Source: CAZMVY01 sp964653435 (GTDB lineage: Bacteria > Planctomycetota > Phycisphaerae > UBA1845 > PWPN01). Taken from it: a stretch of DNA of 64,000 bases. Numbering within the stretch: position 1 is the first letter of the stretch; every line of letters begins with the position of its first letter. Of the stretch, positions 39,024-47,723 are shown in pieces. The stretch is from assembly GCA_964653435.1 (NCBI GenBank), contig CAZZFA010000002.1, forward strand, positions 62,001 to 126,000, in the 5' to 3' direction. Made by a program: the position numbers and the translations under genes. A model generated the notes under the pieces. It saw only the letters and a program-made list of their open reading frames with translations, made no database searches and was not told where the DNA came from.

Positions 39024-40303
39024 CAGCGAGACTCCTGTACGGGCGTTCCGAACAGCTCCTCAAGTTCAGGCGGCCGCGACCGCTGCAGTCGCTCCACCAC
39101 GGTCGCGAAGCATGCGACCACGTGCGGATCGAGCTTCGTGCCGGCGTCCTGCCGGATGATCGTCATCGCGCGGTCCACGTCGTATGCCGCGCGGTAGGAC
39201 CGGTCGGACGTAAGGGCGTCGAACACATCGACGACGTGGAGCACACGCCCGGCCAGCGAGATCTCCTCCCCGCGGAGCTGCTTCGGATAGCCCGTGCCGT
39301 CGTAGTTCTCGTGGTGTTGGATCACCGCATCGAGCACGCGGGACAGTGACGCAACGGGCAGGAGCACGTCGTAGCTCATCTGGGGATGCTCCTTGACGAT
39401 CGCGTACTCGGCCTCCGTGAGGCGGCCCGGCTTGTTGAGGATTTCCTCGGGTATCCCGATCTTGCCGATGTCGTGGAGCAGCCCGGCCCATTCAAGGTCC
39501 TGCAGCTCTTCGGCGGACAGCTTCAGCTCGCGGCCCGTGAGCCTCGCCAGGATTCCGACGCGCTCGGAGTGGCCGCAGGTATAGCGGTCCTTCTTGTCGA
39601 TCGCGTTGACCAGGGCCCGTACCGCCTCGAACGACGTGCGCTTCAGGCGCTCGACCAGGTTCAGGTTCCGCAGCACGTGCCCCCCGTACGTCAACACCGA
39701 ATCCAACAGCATCATGTCCCCCGCCGTATACGGTTCCCTGCAGCGGACCGCGCAGACCACCAGCGGTTCCGCCTCTTGGCGGTCCAGGAGCGGCCCGGCC
39801 ATCAACTGCGCCTCCACGGCGCCGCAGGCCGGGCGGATCAGCGGAATCGTCCGGACCTGCACGCGGCGGCCGGCCGGTGCGGCGCGTACCGCGCGCGCCA
39901 GTTCGGCGATTCCCGCATGCGTTTCAGCTTCGATCGGGCAGTCGCCGCACACCAGGGAGTCGCGCAGCAGAAACTCGTCGGCGCAGTCCGCGCGTCCGCC
40001 GCACCACACGCCCTGTGCCCGAAGAATGGCGCAGAGCCGATCGCATAAGAGCTGCTTGACTTCCTGTGGGTTCGTCAGGCCGGCCACCTGCGCGGTTACG
40101 TCGAAGATCACATTCAGTTGCTCGTACGTGCGCAGGACTTCCTCGGCGAGACCCTCGTTCTCCAGCACGAGTCTTTCGTAGTCCCGCTCACAGAACCGCG
40201 GCGCGGCCGGAATCGCGCCCGGGCCGGGCACCGTCACCACGGCGCCGCATTCCCGCCCGGCTGCGATCTTGTCGTCCAACGGTGTCACGAGTCTCTCGTC
40301 CAT
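39023..40303 (-). CDS. HD-GYP domain protein with GAF-like sensor, probable cyclic-di-GMP phosphodiesterase
   Basis: A 426-residue protein. Residues 45-210 form a GAF-like module containing several Cys (QGVWCGGRADCADEF, SLVCGDCPIEAE). Residues 225-410 form an HD-GYP domain: VNAIDKKDRYTCGHSERVG, LLHDIGKIGIPEEIL (His277-Asp278), KEHPQMSYDVLLP, IQHHENYDGTGYPKQL and VDVFDALTSDRSYR. All metal-binding residues look intact, so it should hydrolyse cyclic-di-GMP. The ATG at 40303 is chosen over an upstream in-frame ATG because sequence before it is low-complexity Arg/Pro. It follows the response-regulator gene by 49 bases and is coupled to the GGDEF-like gene. Confidence 0.9.
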   Translation of the reverse strand: MDERLVTPLDDKIAAGRECGAVVTVPGPGAIPAAPRFCERDYERLVLENEGLAEEVLRTYEQLNVIFDVTAQVAGLTNPQEVKQLLCDRLCAILRAQGVWCGGRADCADEFLLRDSLVCGDCPIEAETHAGIAELARAVRAAPAGRRVQVRTIPLIRPACGAVEAQLMAGPLLDRQEAEPLVVCAVRCREPYTAGDMMLLDSVLTYGGHVLRNLNLVERLKRTSFEAVRALVNAIDKKDRYTCGHSERVGILARLTGRELKLSAEELQDLEWAGLLHDIGKIGIPEEILNKPGRLTEAEYAIVKEHPQMSYDVLLPVASLSRVLDAVIQHHENYDGTGYPKQLRGEEISLAGRVLHVVDVFDALTSDRSYRAAYDVDRAMTIIRQDAGTKLDPHVVACFATVVERLQRSRPPELEELFGTPVQESR

Positions 40304-40352
40304 TTCCGTCTTCGCGGCACGGCGCGGAGCTTCTCCGCCCGCGGCGCAGGGT

Positions 40353-40736
40353 TTACGTCGCGGCGGGCGCGGCGGCCGCGGCGAGCTTGTTCTCGATCGT
40401 CGCGAGCAGACGCGACGGGCTGAACGGCTTCGGGTGTACCAGCCCGCCCTGGGCCCGCACGGCATCGGCGATTTCCTGCTGATCGCAGCGCGACGTGAGC
40501 ACGATCGCGCCGCGCGGCAGCAGTCCTTCGGCCGTCGCCGTCGTGAGCAGATCGAGGCCGGTCATCCCCGGCATGTTCACGTCCGTAACCATGAGGTCGA
40601 CGCCGCCGGCCCGGAGCTGCGCCAGTGCGTCCGGACCCGTGCGGGCCTCCGCCACTTCATGGCCGTTGCGCTTGAGCCACAGCGAGATCACCCGCAGGAT
40701 GTGCAGATCGTCTTCCGCAACCAGAATCGTGGCCAT
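40353..40736 (-). CDS. Single-domain response regulator
   Basis: A 127-residue CheY-like receiver without an output domain. The acidic pair is in ILVAEDDLHILR, the phosphoacceptor is Asp52 in LMVTDVNMPGMTG, the Thr/Ser switch is IVLTSR and the lysine is Lys103 in HPKPFS. With no DNA-binding part, it must act by protein contact, for instance on the HD-GYP protein encoded 49 bases downstream or on the pilus motor. The upstream histidine kinase gene, 86 bases away in the same direction, is its obvious partner. The ATG at 40736 begins the domain exactly. Confidence 0.9.
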   Translation of the reverse strand: MATILVAEDDLHILRVISLWLKRNGHEVAEARTGPDALAQLRAGGVDLMVTDVNMPGMTGLDLLTTATAEGLLPRGAIVLTSRCDQQEIADAVRAQGGLVHPKPFSPSRLLATIENKLAAAAAPAAT

Positions 40737-40822
40737 GTTGCTCCAGGCTCCTTCCGGCCTGATCGGCCGGACGTCCGGCATCGCCGATCGCCCGTACGCG
40801 AAATCCGCCGGCCTGTGCCCCG

Positions 40823-42784
40823 TCACGCGGTGGTGATGGGGAGCGTTACCCGAAACGTCGATCCGCGCCCCGGCGTGCTCTCGACCGTGACGGTCCCACC
40901 GTGCATCCGGACGGTCTCCTTCACGATCGCCAGCCCCAGGCCGGTCCCCGGCTGGGCGCCGACCCGCTCGTCGTTGACGCGGTAGAACTTCTCGAAGATC
41001 TTTTCGTGGTGCGCGGGCTCGATGCCGATGCCCGTATCCGACACGGCGATCCGCAGGGCGCCGGGCGTTCCGTCGGGAGGGGCGGGCGCGTCCACTTCGC
41101 ACACGAGCTCCACATGCCCTCCGGACGGCGTGTACTTGATTGCGTTGCCGAGCAGGTTCGCCACGACGACGGAGAGACGCTCCTTGTCGCCGCGGATCGT
41201 CGGCAGCTTCGGCGGAAGCTTCAGTCGGAGATCGATGCCCTTGGCGTCGGCCTGCGCCTGGATGTCCTGGACGGCGTCGCGGAGCAGCCGATCCATGTGC
41301 ACCTCGCCGAAGCTCATGCGGGCCGTGCCCACCTCCAACTGCGAGACGTTGAGAATGTCTTCCACGAGGCGTCCGAGCCGTTCCGTTTCTCCCGCGATCA
41401 CGTTGTAGCACTCGCGGAGGCTCGCCTCGTCGTCCAGCACGCCGCCCGCGAGCGTCTCCGCGTACGCACGGATGTTCGTGAGCGGCGTCCGGAGTTCGTG
41501 GGTGACGTGATAGAGAAACGCGTCGCGGGCCCGCTCCACCTCCTTGAACTGGCTTACGTCCTGCATGATGACGATGCTGCCGGCCGTCTGCGCGTCCTTC
41601 TCGAACGGCATGGCGGTGAAACGCACCGTGGTTGAGCCTTCCGCGCCGTCGACCGCATAGTCCACCCAGCCGCCGGCGCCGCGGCCGCCGCCCAGCACGC
41701 TCGCGCGCAGCGGTTCGGGCAGCGTATCCTTGACGTCCCTGCCGGTGAGGTCTCCCTCCTGCCCGAGCATCCGACTCGCCGCCCGGTTCGCGAATGAGAT
41801 CTGCCCGTTCTCCTCGATTACGAGCACCCCCTGCGGAATCTGTCGGAGCACCGTCGCCAGCCGTTCGGAACGGTACGCGTTGAGCGTGGAATCGACGGCG
41901 GTCCGCAGTTGCACGGAGTGCAGCTCCTCGCGCATCTCCCGGATGAACTCGACGAGCTGATTCCATGCGGCCGTCGCCTGGTCCATCGTGTCATTGACCC
42001 GCAGCAGTGCCAGGCGCTCCTCGATGCGGCCGTGGGCGGTGAGCAGCCTCTGCCGGATCGCCGCCATCGGGCGGATCGTGCGCACCGTGAGCCGGTACAA
42101 CATCCAGAAGATGCTCAATCCCGCCAGGACGACGTAGCCTACGGCGGTCCACCACTGCATGGTCGCCCACTGACGCTGCGCCCCGTACGTTTCGGCGAGC
42201 AGCCACAGGGGGCCTGCGGCGGTGATCTCCGCCGGGGCAGGCTCGCCCGGCGACGTCGCCGCCCGGCTCGATGCCGCGGGGGCCTCGGCGGATGCCCGGC
42301 TGGCGGCGGCGGCCGCGACGGGAGGAATGCGGCGCAGCCGGATGGCGCAGGACAGTCCTTTGCGGTTCTCTTCGTTGTCGAGCGTTTGCGGCTCCGCATC
42401 GGATGTGCCCGGCAATCCGGCGAGGACGCCGGCCGCTACGCGCCGGCCGACGCGTGTCGTGTCGGAGCTGGCGACGATTCGTCCGCGGCCGTCGACGATT
42501 TCGCACCGTTGGATGTTGCGTTCGCGGCTGGCGCGGCGGAGTTCGGGCGTCAGCGCGGCCGGCCCGTTGGCGGCGACGGCGAACTCAATGCATCGTCCCA
42601 CGGAGGAGACCCATCGCTGCAGGTTTTCCCGTTCCGCCGAGCGGGCTTGTGTGTGGGAGCACCACATGTAGACGGCGCCGAGCGACAAGACGAGCCCGAG
42701 ATACAGCCCCGTCAGACTCAGACCCACCCAACTCGGAATGCCATCCTGGCGGCCCGGCTTGCTTTCCCACGGACGCCATGTCAT
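40823..42784 (-). CDS. Membrane sensor histidine kinase with PAS domain
   Basis: A 653-residue kinase. Membrane helices at about 19-41 and 211-230 enclose a periplasmic sensor of about 170 residues with an Ala-rich linker. A HAMP-like and coiled segment follows, then a PAS domain (about 320-415: RQIPQGVLVIEENGQISFAN). The H box is YHVTHELRTPLTNI with His429. The ATPase has LLGNAIKYTPSGG (N box), VSDTGIGIEP (G1), KFYRV (F box) and GTGLGLAIVKETV (G2), all intact. The ATG at 42784 has TGGAGC upstream. It heads the long minus-strand run. The 296-base gap before it is divergent with the gene at 43081 and should hold promoters for both directions, although none is obvious. Confidence 0.95.
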   Translation of the reverse strand: MTWRPWESKPGRQDGIPSWVGLSLTGLYLGLVLSLGAVYMWCSHTQARSAERENLQRWVSSVGRCIEFAVAANGPAALTPELRRASRERNIQRCEIVDGRGRIVASSDTTRVGRRVAAGVLAGLPGTSDAEPQTLDNEENRKGLSCAIRLRRIPPVAAAAASRASAEAPAASSRAATSPGEPAPAEITAAGPLWLLAETYGAQRQWATMQWWTAVGYVVLAGLSIFWMLYRLTVRTIRPMAAIRQRLLTAHGRIEERLALLRVNDTMDQATAAWNQLVEFIREMREELHSVQLRTAVDSTLNAYRSERLATVLRQIPQGVLVIEENGQISFANRAASRMLGQEGDLTGRDVKDTLPEPLRASVLGGGRGAGGWVDYAVDGAEGSTTVRFTAMPFEKDAQTAGSIVIMQDVSQFKEVERARDAFLYHVTHELRTPLTNIRAYAETLAGGVLDDEASLRECYNVIAGETERLGRLVEDILNVSQLEVGTARMSFGEVHMDRLLRDAVQDIQAQADAKGIDLRLKLPPKLPTIRGDKERLSVVVANLLGNAIKYTPSGGHVELVCEVDAPAPPDGTPGALRIAVSDTGIGIEPAHHEKIFEKFYRVNDERVGAQPGTGLGLAIVKETVRMHGGTVTVESTPGRGSTFRVTLPITTA

Positions 42785-43080
42785 CGGATTGCTCCAGGGG
42801 CCCCGCGTGCGGCGCGCGCAGACGGCGAGGCGCTGTCACGGACGCGAAGCACGAGGTCCATTGCCCCACGCTCTTATCGATCGGGCTGTGTTCGGACTTG
42901 ACGGTCGATTGCTCAAGCGCGGGTTCGTTACCTCCGATAATCGTTTGCGGGCGAAAAGCGGCGAGGCGGAGGCGCGTTGTGCGTCGGCGCGGCCGGCCGC
43001 TTCCGCGCGGAAGACATTGCGGGGGCATTCTTCCGCGCTCGCGTCCCGTGACCCTCGATACCATCACGAGGAGCCCGACC

Positions 43081-43398
43081 ATGCATGGATCCTGGACTGA
43101 GCGGCGCCTGCCGGCGCTGTTGACCGTCATCGCGGGCCTGCTCGGGGCGATTGCCATCGAGCTGGCCGTGCTGATTTCGCCGGGGCTGCCCGCGGCCAAC
43201 GCGCAGATCCCGGACAGCGGATTGCAGCGCAAAGAGATGATCGACGCATTGATTCGCACCCAGACGAAGATCGACGAGATCAAGGATCTCCTTCGGACGC
43301 AGGTGCTGCGGGTCCGAATTGTCGGCGAGGATGGCGTGCGGAGGCCGGCCCTTTCGCCTCCCGCGCCGGCACCCGCAAGGCCGCCGGCCGCCCGATGA
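43081..43398 (+). CDS. Small single-pass membrane protein, unknown
   Basis: A 105-residue protein with one N-terminal helix (LPALLTVIAGLLGAIAIELA) that could be an anchor or a signal peptide (NAQIPDS follows a possible ANA-Q cleavage site). A charged amphipathic helix comes next (RKEMIDALIRTQTKIDEIKD, LLRTQVLRVRIV) and a Pro/Ala-rich tail. GAGGAG lies upstream of the ATG, supporting the start. The family was not recognised. It lies between the divergent histidine kinase operon and the secretin gene and may be an accessory of the secretion machine. Confidence 0.6.
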   Translation: MHGSWTERRLPALLTVIAGLLGAIAIELAVLISPGLPAANAQIPDSGLQRKEMIDALIRTQTKIDEIKDLLRTQVLRVRIVGEDGVRRPALSPPAPAPARPPAAR

Positions 43399-43734
43399 GT
43401 CGGTTGCCATCGGTCCGCGCCTCCCTGCGGCCGACGCATTGCAACGGTCGTCGGGCCGACCGTCGCGGTTCCGATAACGCGGCAGACAAACGCGGTGCCG
43501 CGGCACGCGGTGCTTAAGGTCCGCAGAATCCACGCCGATACCGATAAGCGAGCCTCGTCCCCGGGGCGGCGGTTTCCGGAAGGGCGGGTGCCTCGCGAGG
43601 GCGAGGGTTCGATCGTCGCCTCGGTGCCGCACGGAGGGCCGGGGCGGGTGCGGCAGGCAGTCGTTGAGAGCTGACGGCCCGCCGCGGAGAGCGGAATCTC
43701 GAGAGCGATGGCTGTTTCTGCCAGGGACCGGCTG
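43399..43734. other. Spacer upstream of the secretin gene
   Basis: No gene. A perfect 7-base-pair hairpin with a 6-base loop (ACGGTCG at 43444-43450, CGACCGT at 43457-43463) lies 46 bases after the preceding stop. It has no T tract, so it is a weak terminator candidate at best. A 12-base palindrome GTGCCGCGGCAC lies around 43500. No clear promoter for the secretin was seen. Confidence 0.4.
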
Positions 43735-45747
43735 ATGCTTCGCACGCGATGGTGGATCGTGTTCGGTGTGGTCGCGGCGGCCTTGTCGGGCGCTTCGACA
43801 CGGGCGCCCGGCGGCTCGCCGTCCGGTGAACGCCGCTCTGCCGAAAGGTCCCCGACGGCGACGAGCCGTCCGGTGGTTCAACGGTTGCTGGGGGCGCTGG
43901 GCGCCGGCGTGCCGGCGACGACGACCGCTCCTGCGATCCGGTCCGCCGATCCGCCGGGCGGGAGCGACCCCGACATCCGCGTTTCGGCCCGCGGCACGGT
44001 CGAGATGCATGTGACCAACGAGGATCTTCGGACGGTTCTTCAACTGCTCGGCCAGCAGGCCCGGCGGAACATCATCGCGAGCCCGCAGGTCACCGGCGTC
44101 GTGACGGCCGACCTGTACGATGTCACGGTCGACGAGGCCCTCGACGCCATCCTGGCCGCCAACGGCTGTACCGCCGTTCCGCGGCGCGACTGCACGCTCG
44201 TGCTGCGGAACGAGGATCTCGATCGCGGCGGGGCAGGCAACAACAAGACGAGCAACTATCCGTTCGTCTTCGTGCCGAAGGTTTTTCCGCTGCGGTACGT
44301 CGATCCGCAGGAGGCGATCGACGCCCTGACGCCCATCGTGGGTGCCGACTCGATCCGCGTGACGAAGTCCGAACAGCAGACGACCGGAGGCACCACCGGG
44401 AGCCAGTCGAGTTCCGACAACAAGACGATCGACATCACCGTGAACAGCACGGCCCGCGGCTACCAGGCGTCGCTGCTGGTCTATGCGCCGGAAGAGAAGC
44501 TCCGGGAGGTGGAGGCGGTTCTTGCACAGATCGACAAGCGCCCCAAGCAGGTCCTCGTCGAAGCGACGATCCTGCGGGCGCAGCTCAACGAGGACAACGC
44601 CCTGGGCATCGACTTCAACATCCTCGGCGGCGTGAACTTCCAGATGCTCGACTCGACGTCGCCCGGCGTCACGTCGATTCAGACCGGCGACCTGCCCCAG
44701 CCGCAGATGCGCAACACGAGCATGACCTTCCGGACCGACTTCAACGCGGCGGTTCCGGAGGGCGGTTTTACCTTCGGCATCGTCAAGGATTCGGTCGCCG
44801 TTTTTCTTCGCGCGCTGGAGCAGGTGACCGACACCACGGTCATCGCCAATCCGAAGGTCCTCGCGATCAGCGGGCAGCCCGCCGGCATCCTCGTCGGCCG
44901 CCGCGACGGGTATCGCACCACGACCGTCACCGAGACCACCACGACCGAGACGGTCAAGTTCCTCGACACCGGCACGCTGCTCGTCTTCCGGGCCTACGTG
45001 GGCGACGACGACTACATCCGCATGTCGATTCACCCCAAGGACAGCACCGGCGGCCTGACGGCATCCAACCTGCCCTTCGAGCAGGCCACCGAAGTCATGA
45101 CGGACATCGGCGTGCGCGACGGCTACACCGTTCTGATCGGCGGACTGTTCCGCGAGGTCACCACGGCGACCAAGGCCCAGATGCCGTATCTCGGCAGTGT
45201 GCCCGTGGCCGGGGCCCTGTTCCGCAACTCGCGCGACACCACGCAGCGCGAGGAAGTCATCATCCTCCTGACCGTGCATATCGTGAGGGACGACGACGCC
45301 TTTGTCGAAGCGAGCCGCAAGCTCGCCGAGGACGTCGAACGCTACCGCGTCGGTATGCGCGAGGGGCTCCAGCAGTTCGGCCGCGAGCGGCTCGCACAGG
45401 CCCATTACCACTGGGCGATCGAACACCTCGAACGCGGCGATGAAGGGCGGGCGCTCTGGGATGCGCGGATCGCGGCCTATCTCAACCCGACGTTCCTGGC
45501 GGCCGTCGAACTCGTGGAGAAGCTGACGAACAAGCGCTCCTGGGACGACGACGGAAGCACGATGCGCGATTTCGTCGTCCGCGAGATCCAGCGGGACAAG
45601 GGGCTCCATGCGCCGCTGTACGGCCGGCGCGCTCCGCCGTTTGCCGTCCCCGAACATCTGAACGGCCCCAGCGGCTTCGAGGCGCCGGAGGAAGCCGAGC
45701 CGGGCGGGGCGGCGGAGCATCCAAGCCCGAGGGAGGGACAGTCATGA
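43735..45747 (+). CDS. gspD: Secretin (GspD/PilQ family outer-membrane channel)
   Basis: A 670-residue secretin. After a signal peptide (MLRTRWWIVFGVVAAALSGA), an N0/STN-like domain (MHVTNEDLRTVLQLLGQQAR, VTVDEALDAILAANGC) and one N1-type secretin_N domain (VFPLRYVDPQEAIDALTPIV) precede the secretin core: KQVLVEATILRAQLNEDNAL, TVIANPKVLAISGQPAGILV and DGYTVLIGGLFREVTTATKA, ending VPVAGALFRN and EEVIILLTVHIV. About 140 residues of helical C-terminal extension follow. The chosen ATG has AGGGA 7 bases upstream. An in-frame ATG at 43708 would add 9 residues. It is coupled to the TPR gene by ATGA at 45744-45747. Confidence 0.93.
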   Translation: MLRTRWWIVFGVVAAALSGASTRAPGGSPSGERRSAERSPTATSRPVVQRLLGALGAGVPATTTAPAIRSADPPGGSDPDIRVSARGTVEMHVTNEDLRTVLQLLGQQARRNIIASPQVTGVVTADLYDVTVDEALDAILAANGCTAVPRRDCTLVLRNEDLDRGGAGNNKTSNYPFVFVPKVFPLRYVDPQEAIDALTPIVGADSIRVTKSEQQTTGGTTGSQSSSDNKTIDITVNSTARGYQASLLVYAPEEKLREVEAVLAQIDKRPKQVLVEATILRAQLNEDNALGIDFNILGGVNFQMLDSTSPGVTSIQTGDLPQPQMRNTSMTFRTDFNAAVPEGGFTFGIVKDSVAVFLRALEQVTDTTVIANPKVLAISGQPAGILVGRRDGYRTTTVTETTTTETVKFLDTGTLLVFRAYVGDDDYIRMSIHPKDSTGGLTASNLPFEQATEVMTDIGVRDGYTVLIGGLFREVTTATKAQMPYLGSVPVAGALFRNSRDTTQREEVIILLTVHIVRDDDAFVEASRKLAEDVERYRVGMREGLQQFGRERLAQAHYHWAIEHLERGDEGRALWDARIAAYLNPTFLAAVELVEKLTNKRSWDDDGSTMRDFVVREIQRDKGLHAPLYGRRAPPFAVPEHLNGPSGFEAPEEAEPGGAAEHPSPREGQS

Positions 45748-47168
45748 CGCGGTCGCGGCGGGCATTGCCGTGTTTGGCGGGGCGGTCTCGTGGGCGAGGC
45801 GACATCGCGCAGAAGCTCCGTCGTCGATCCGGGGCTTCGGGCTTGTTCGCACGCGGGACGCGGGGCTCAGGTCCCCGGCGGTTTGCGTTCGTTTCTGCGG
45901 GGCCTCGTCCGGACGAGCTGCTCGCGCCGAGAACGGAATCGGCGGCCCGATGCCCGGCGCCGACCGGCGGCCGGTCGGCCATCGCCGGGGCCGTGTTGGC
46001 CGTATTGCTGGCGACACAGGTGTGCGGCTGCGCCGTTCTCTTCCCCAAGAATCCGCACAAGGAGGCGCAGGGCCGCTGGAACGAGGTCCGGGGACGGATC
46101 AAGCTGCAACTGGCCCAGGATCAGTTCAACGCGGGGCGGGTTCGTGAATCGGAGGTGCAGCTCAAGGAAGCCATCGGGCTGGATCCGACCTCCGCGCCGG
46201 CGCACATCCTGGCGGCCAAGCTGAATCTGGAGAAGGGCGAACTCGTCGCGGCAAGGGAATCCCTGGATGCGGCGGTGCGATACGGCGGCGTCACGCCGGA
46301 GATCAGCTACCTCTCCGGCATCATCGCGCAGCGGTACGGCGATCTCGACGCGGCCCTGGCGTATTACCGCGAGGCGGCGGAGCGGGCGCCTCAGTCCGCT
46401 GCGTACGTCGTCGCGCAGGCCGAGACGCTCACGGCGCTCGGGCGCCTGAGCGAGGCGCTCGATCTGATCCGGGCACGCCGGACGGACTTCGAGCGGAACG
46501 CGACGCTTCGCGCGCTGGCGGGCGACATCCACACGATCCTTGGACAGTACGAAGCGGCGAGCGACGCGTACCGCGAGGCCGTGCTGCTCGCTCCGGACGA
46601 CCCGGTGTTCCGGCTTGAGCTGGGCGTGGCGTTGGCACGCGCCCGGCGCGATGAGGAAGCCATCAAGGTGCTGGCCCCGGTGCTGGCTCAGAAACGCGAC
46701 GCACCGTGGTCGGCACGCCTTGCTCTGGGGCGCGCGTATCTGGCGAGGGACAATCCCTCAGAGGCCCGCGAGGTGTTTCGCAATGCGACCCGCGCTTTTC
46801 CGGGCGAGGCCCAGCCGTGGTCCTGGCTCGCCCGTGCCGCGCTGGCGTCGGGAGACCTGATTACGGCCCGGCAGGCGTCGGAGAAGGCGACCTCGCTGTC
46901 GCCGCAGGACGCGGCCGCGTGGCTCACGCTCGGCTATGTCAGCCAACGGCAGAAGGACTACCCCTGCGCCCGGCGCGCCCTGGAGACCTCGCTCAGGCTC
47001 GAACCCGGCGACCCGCTCGCGCACTGCCTGCTCGGCCAGGTGCTGGAGGCGGAGGGGCAGAAGCGCGAGGCCGTCCTGCACTACCGGCAGGCCATCGAGG
47101 CGGATGGCGACTACGAATGGGCCCGGGAACTTCTCGCCGCCGCCGACGGCCCCTCCACACCGCGGTAG
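45744..47168 (+). CDS. TPR-repeat protein, probable lipoprotein partner of the secretin
   Basis: A 474-residue protein with about nine TPR-like helix pairs from residue 108 on, for example QFNAGRVRESEVQLKEAIGL, YGDLDAALAYYREAAERAPQ, LGQYEAASDAYREAVLLAPD and EGQKREAVLHYRQAIEADGD. A hydrophobic stretch ending VLLATQVCGCAVLF (about residues 84-99) looks like a lipobox. Lipid-anchored TPR proteins (PilF/PilW/Tgl pilotins) help secretins assemble, so that role is likely. The 75 residues before the hydrophobic stretch are Arg/Gly-rich and unusual for a lipoprotein leader, so the true start may be downstream at a non-ATG codon. The ATG overlapping the secretin stop is kept because of coupling. Confidence 0.75.
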   Translation: MTRSRRALPCLAGRSRGRGDIAQKLRRRSGASGLFARGTRGSGPRRFAFVSAGPRPDELLAPRTESAARCPAPTGGRSAIAGAVLAVLLATQVCGCAVLFPKNPHKEAQGRWNEVRGRIKLQLAQDQFNAGRVRESEVQLKEAIGLDPTSAPAHILAAKLNLEKGELVAARESLDAAVRYGGVTPEISYLSGIIAQRYGDLDAALAYYREAAERAPQSAAYVVAQAETLTALGRLSEALDLIRARRTDFERNATLRALAGDIHTILGQYEAASDAYREAVLLAPDDPVFRLELGVALARARRDEEAIKVLAPVLAQKRDAPWSARLALGRAYLARDNPSEAREVFRNATRAFPGEAQPWSWLARAALASGDLITARQASEKATSLSPQDAAAWLTLGYVSQRQKDYPCARRALETSLRLEPGDPLAHCLLGQVLEAEGQKREAVLHYRQAIEADGDYEWARELLAAADGPSTPR

Positions 47169-47190
47169 TAGACTCTTCCATCGCCGTTTT

Positions 47191-47364
47191 TGCGCGCCTT
47201 GCGCCCCTGTATCGCGCTGCGGCGGCAGCGCTGCGCGTCATTCTGAGCAGCGCAGCGACGAAGAATCTGGCTGATTGGCGCAGACAAGCCGGACGCTTCG
47301 CTTCGCTCAGCATGACGGGGGTCGGCGTGCCCGTGTTCGATTGCGGCCGAAGGCCGCCTTGGGT
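47191..47364 (-). repeat. 185-bp interspersed repeat, copy 2 (inverted relative to 25.5 kb)
   Basis: Contains CGTCATTCTGAGCAGCGCAG, GACGAAGAATCTGGCTGATT, GGCGCAGACAAGCC and CTTCGCTCAGCATGACGGGG, then GGCCGAAGGCCGCCTTGGG. Its reverse complement matches 25478-25662 across the full length. Confidence 0.7.
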
Positions 47365-47622
47365 TTTCGGTGAGACCGATTTCGCGTGCCATGCGTCTCG
47401 GCGCCGCAACCGTCGCCCGCGGCAAGGCTGCGGCCGGATGGGACCGGCGTACCGACAACGGCGTCTTTCCTCATACGCAGGCGAAGCTTGCGATTTCCGT
47501 TGGGCGCTCTCGCCGAGGCATCAACAGCGGGCCTTCCGCTTTTCAACAGCTCGCGTTCCGGCGGCATGCGCCGTGCTTCCCGCGGCTCGCCCGAAAATAT
47601 GCACGAACGCTCCGCAAAGCCC

Positions 47623-47650
47623 TTGAAATCGTTCGCGGTAGTGTTACACT
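47623..47650 (+). promoter_or_regulatory. Sigma70-like promoter of the unknown gene at 47724
   Basis: TTGAAA (47623-47628) and TACACT (47645-47650) with a 16-base spacer, 74 bases before the ATG. It is the closest match to a housekeeping promoter in the window. Confidence 0.5.
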
Positions 47651-47723
47651 CCCGGCCCGCGTCGTACGGAACGGTGGCCGCAGCGACGACCTTGTGGCTT
47701 TCTGAACCATGGAGGGTCGTCTC

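Larger units (their letters stand above)
47169..47723. other. Gene-free spacer with an interspersed repeat and a promoter
   Basis: No gene is supported. 47191-47364 is the inverted copy of the 185-bp repeat at 25.5 kb. The next 250 bases show nothing recognisable. A sigma70-like promoter at 47623-47650 serves the following gene. Confidence 0.6.

Noticed and set aside
43444..43463. Hairpin after the small membrane protein as a terminator
   Set aside because: The stem is perfect but there is no T tract, so it was only mentioned within the spacer entry.
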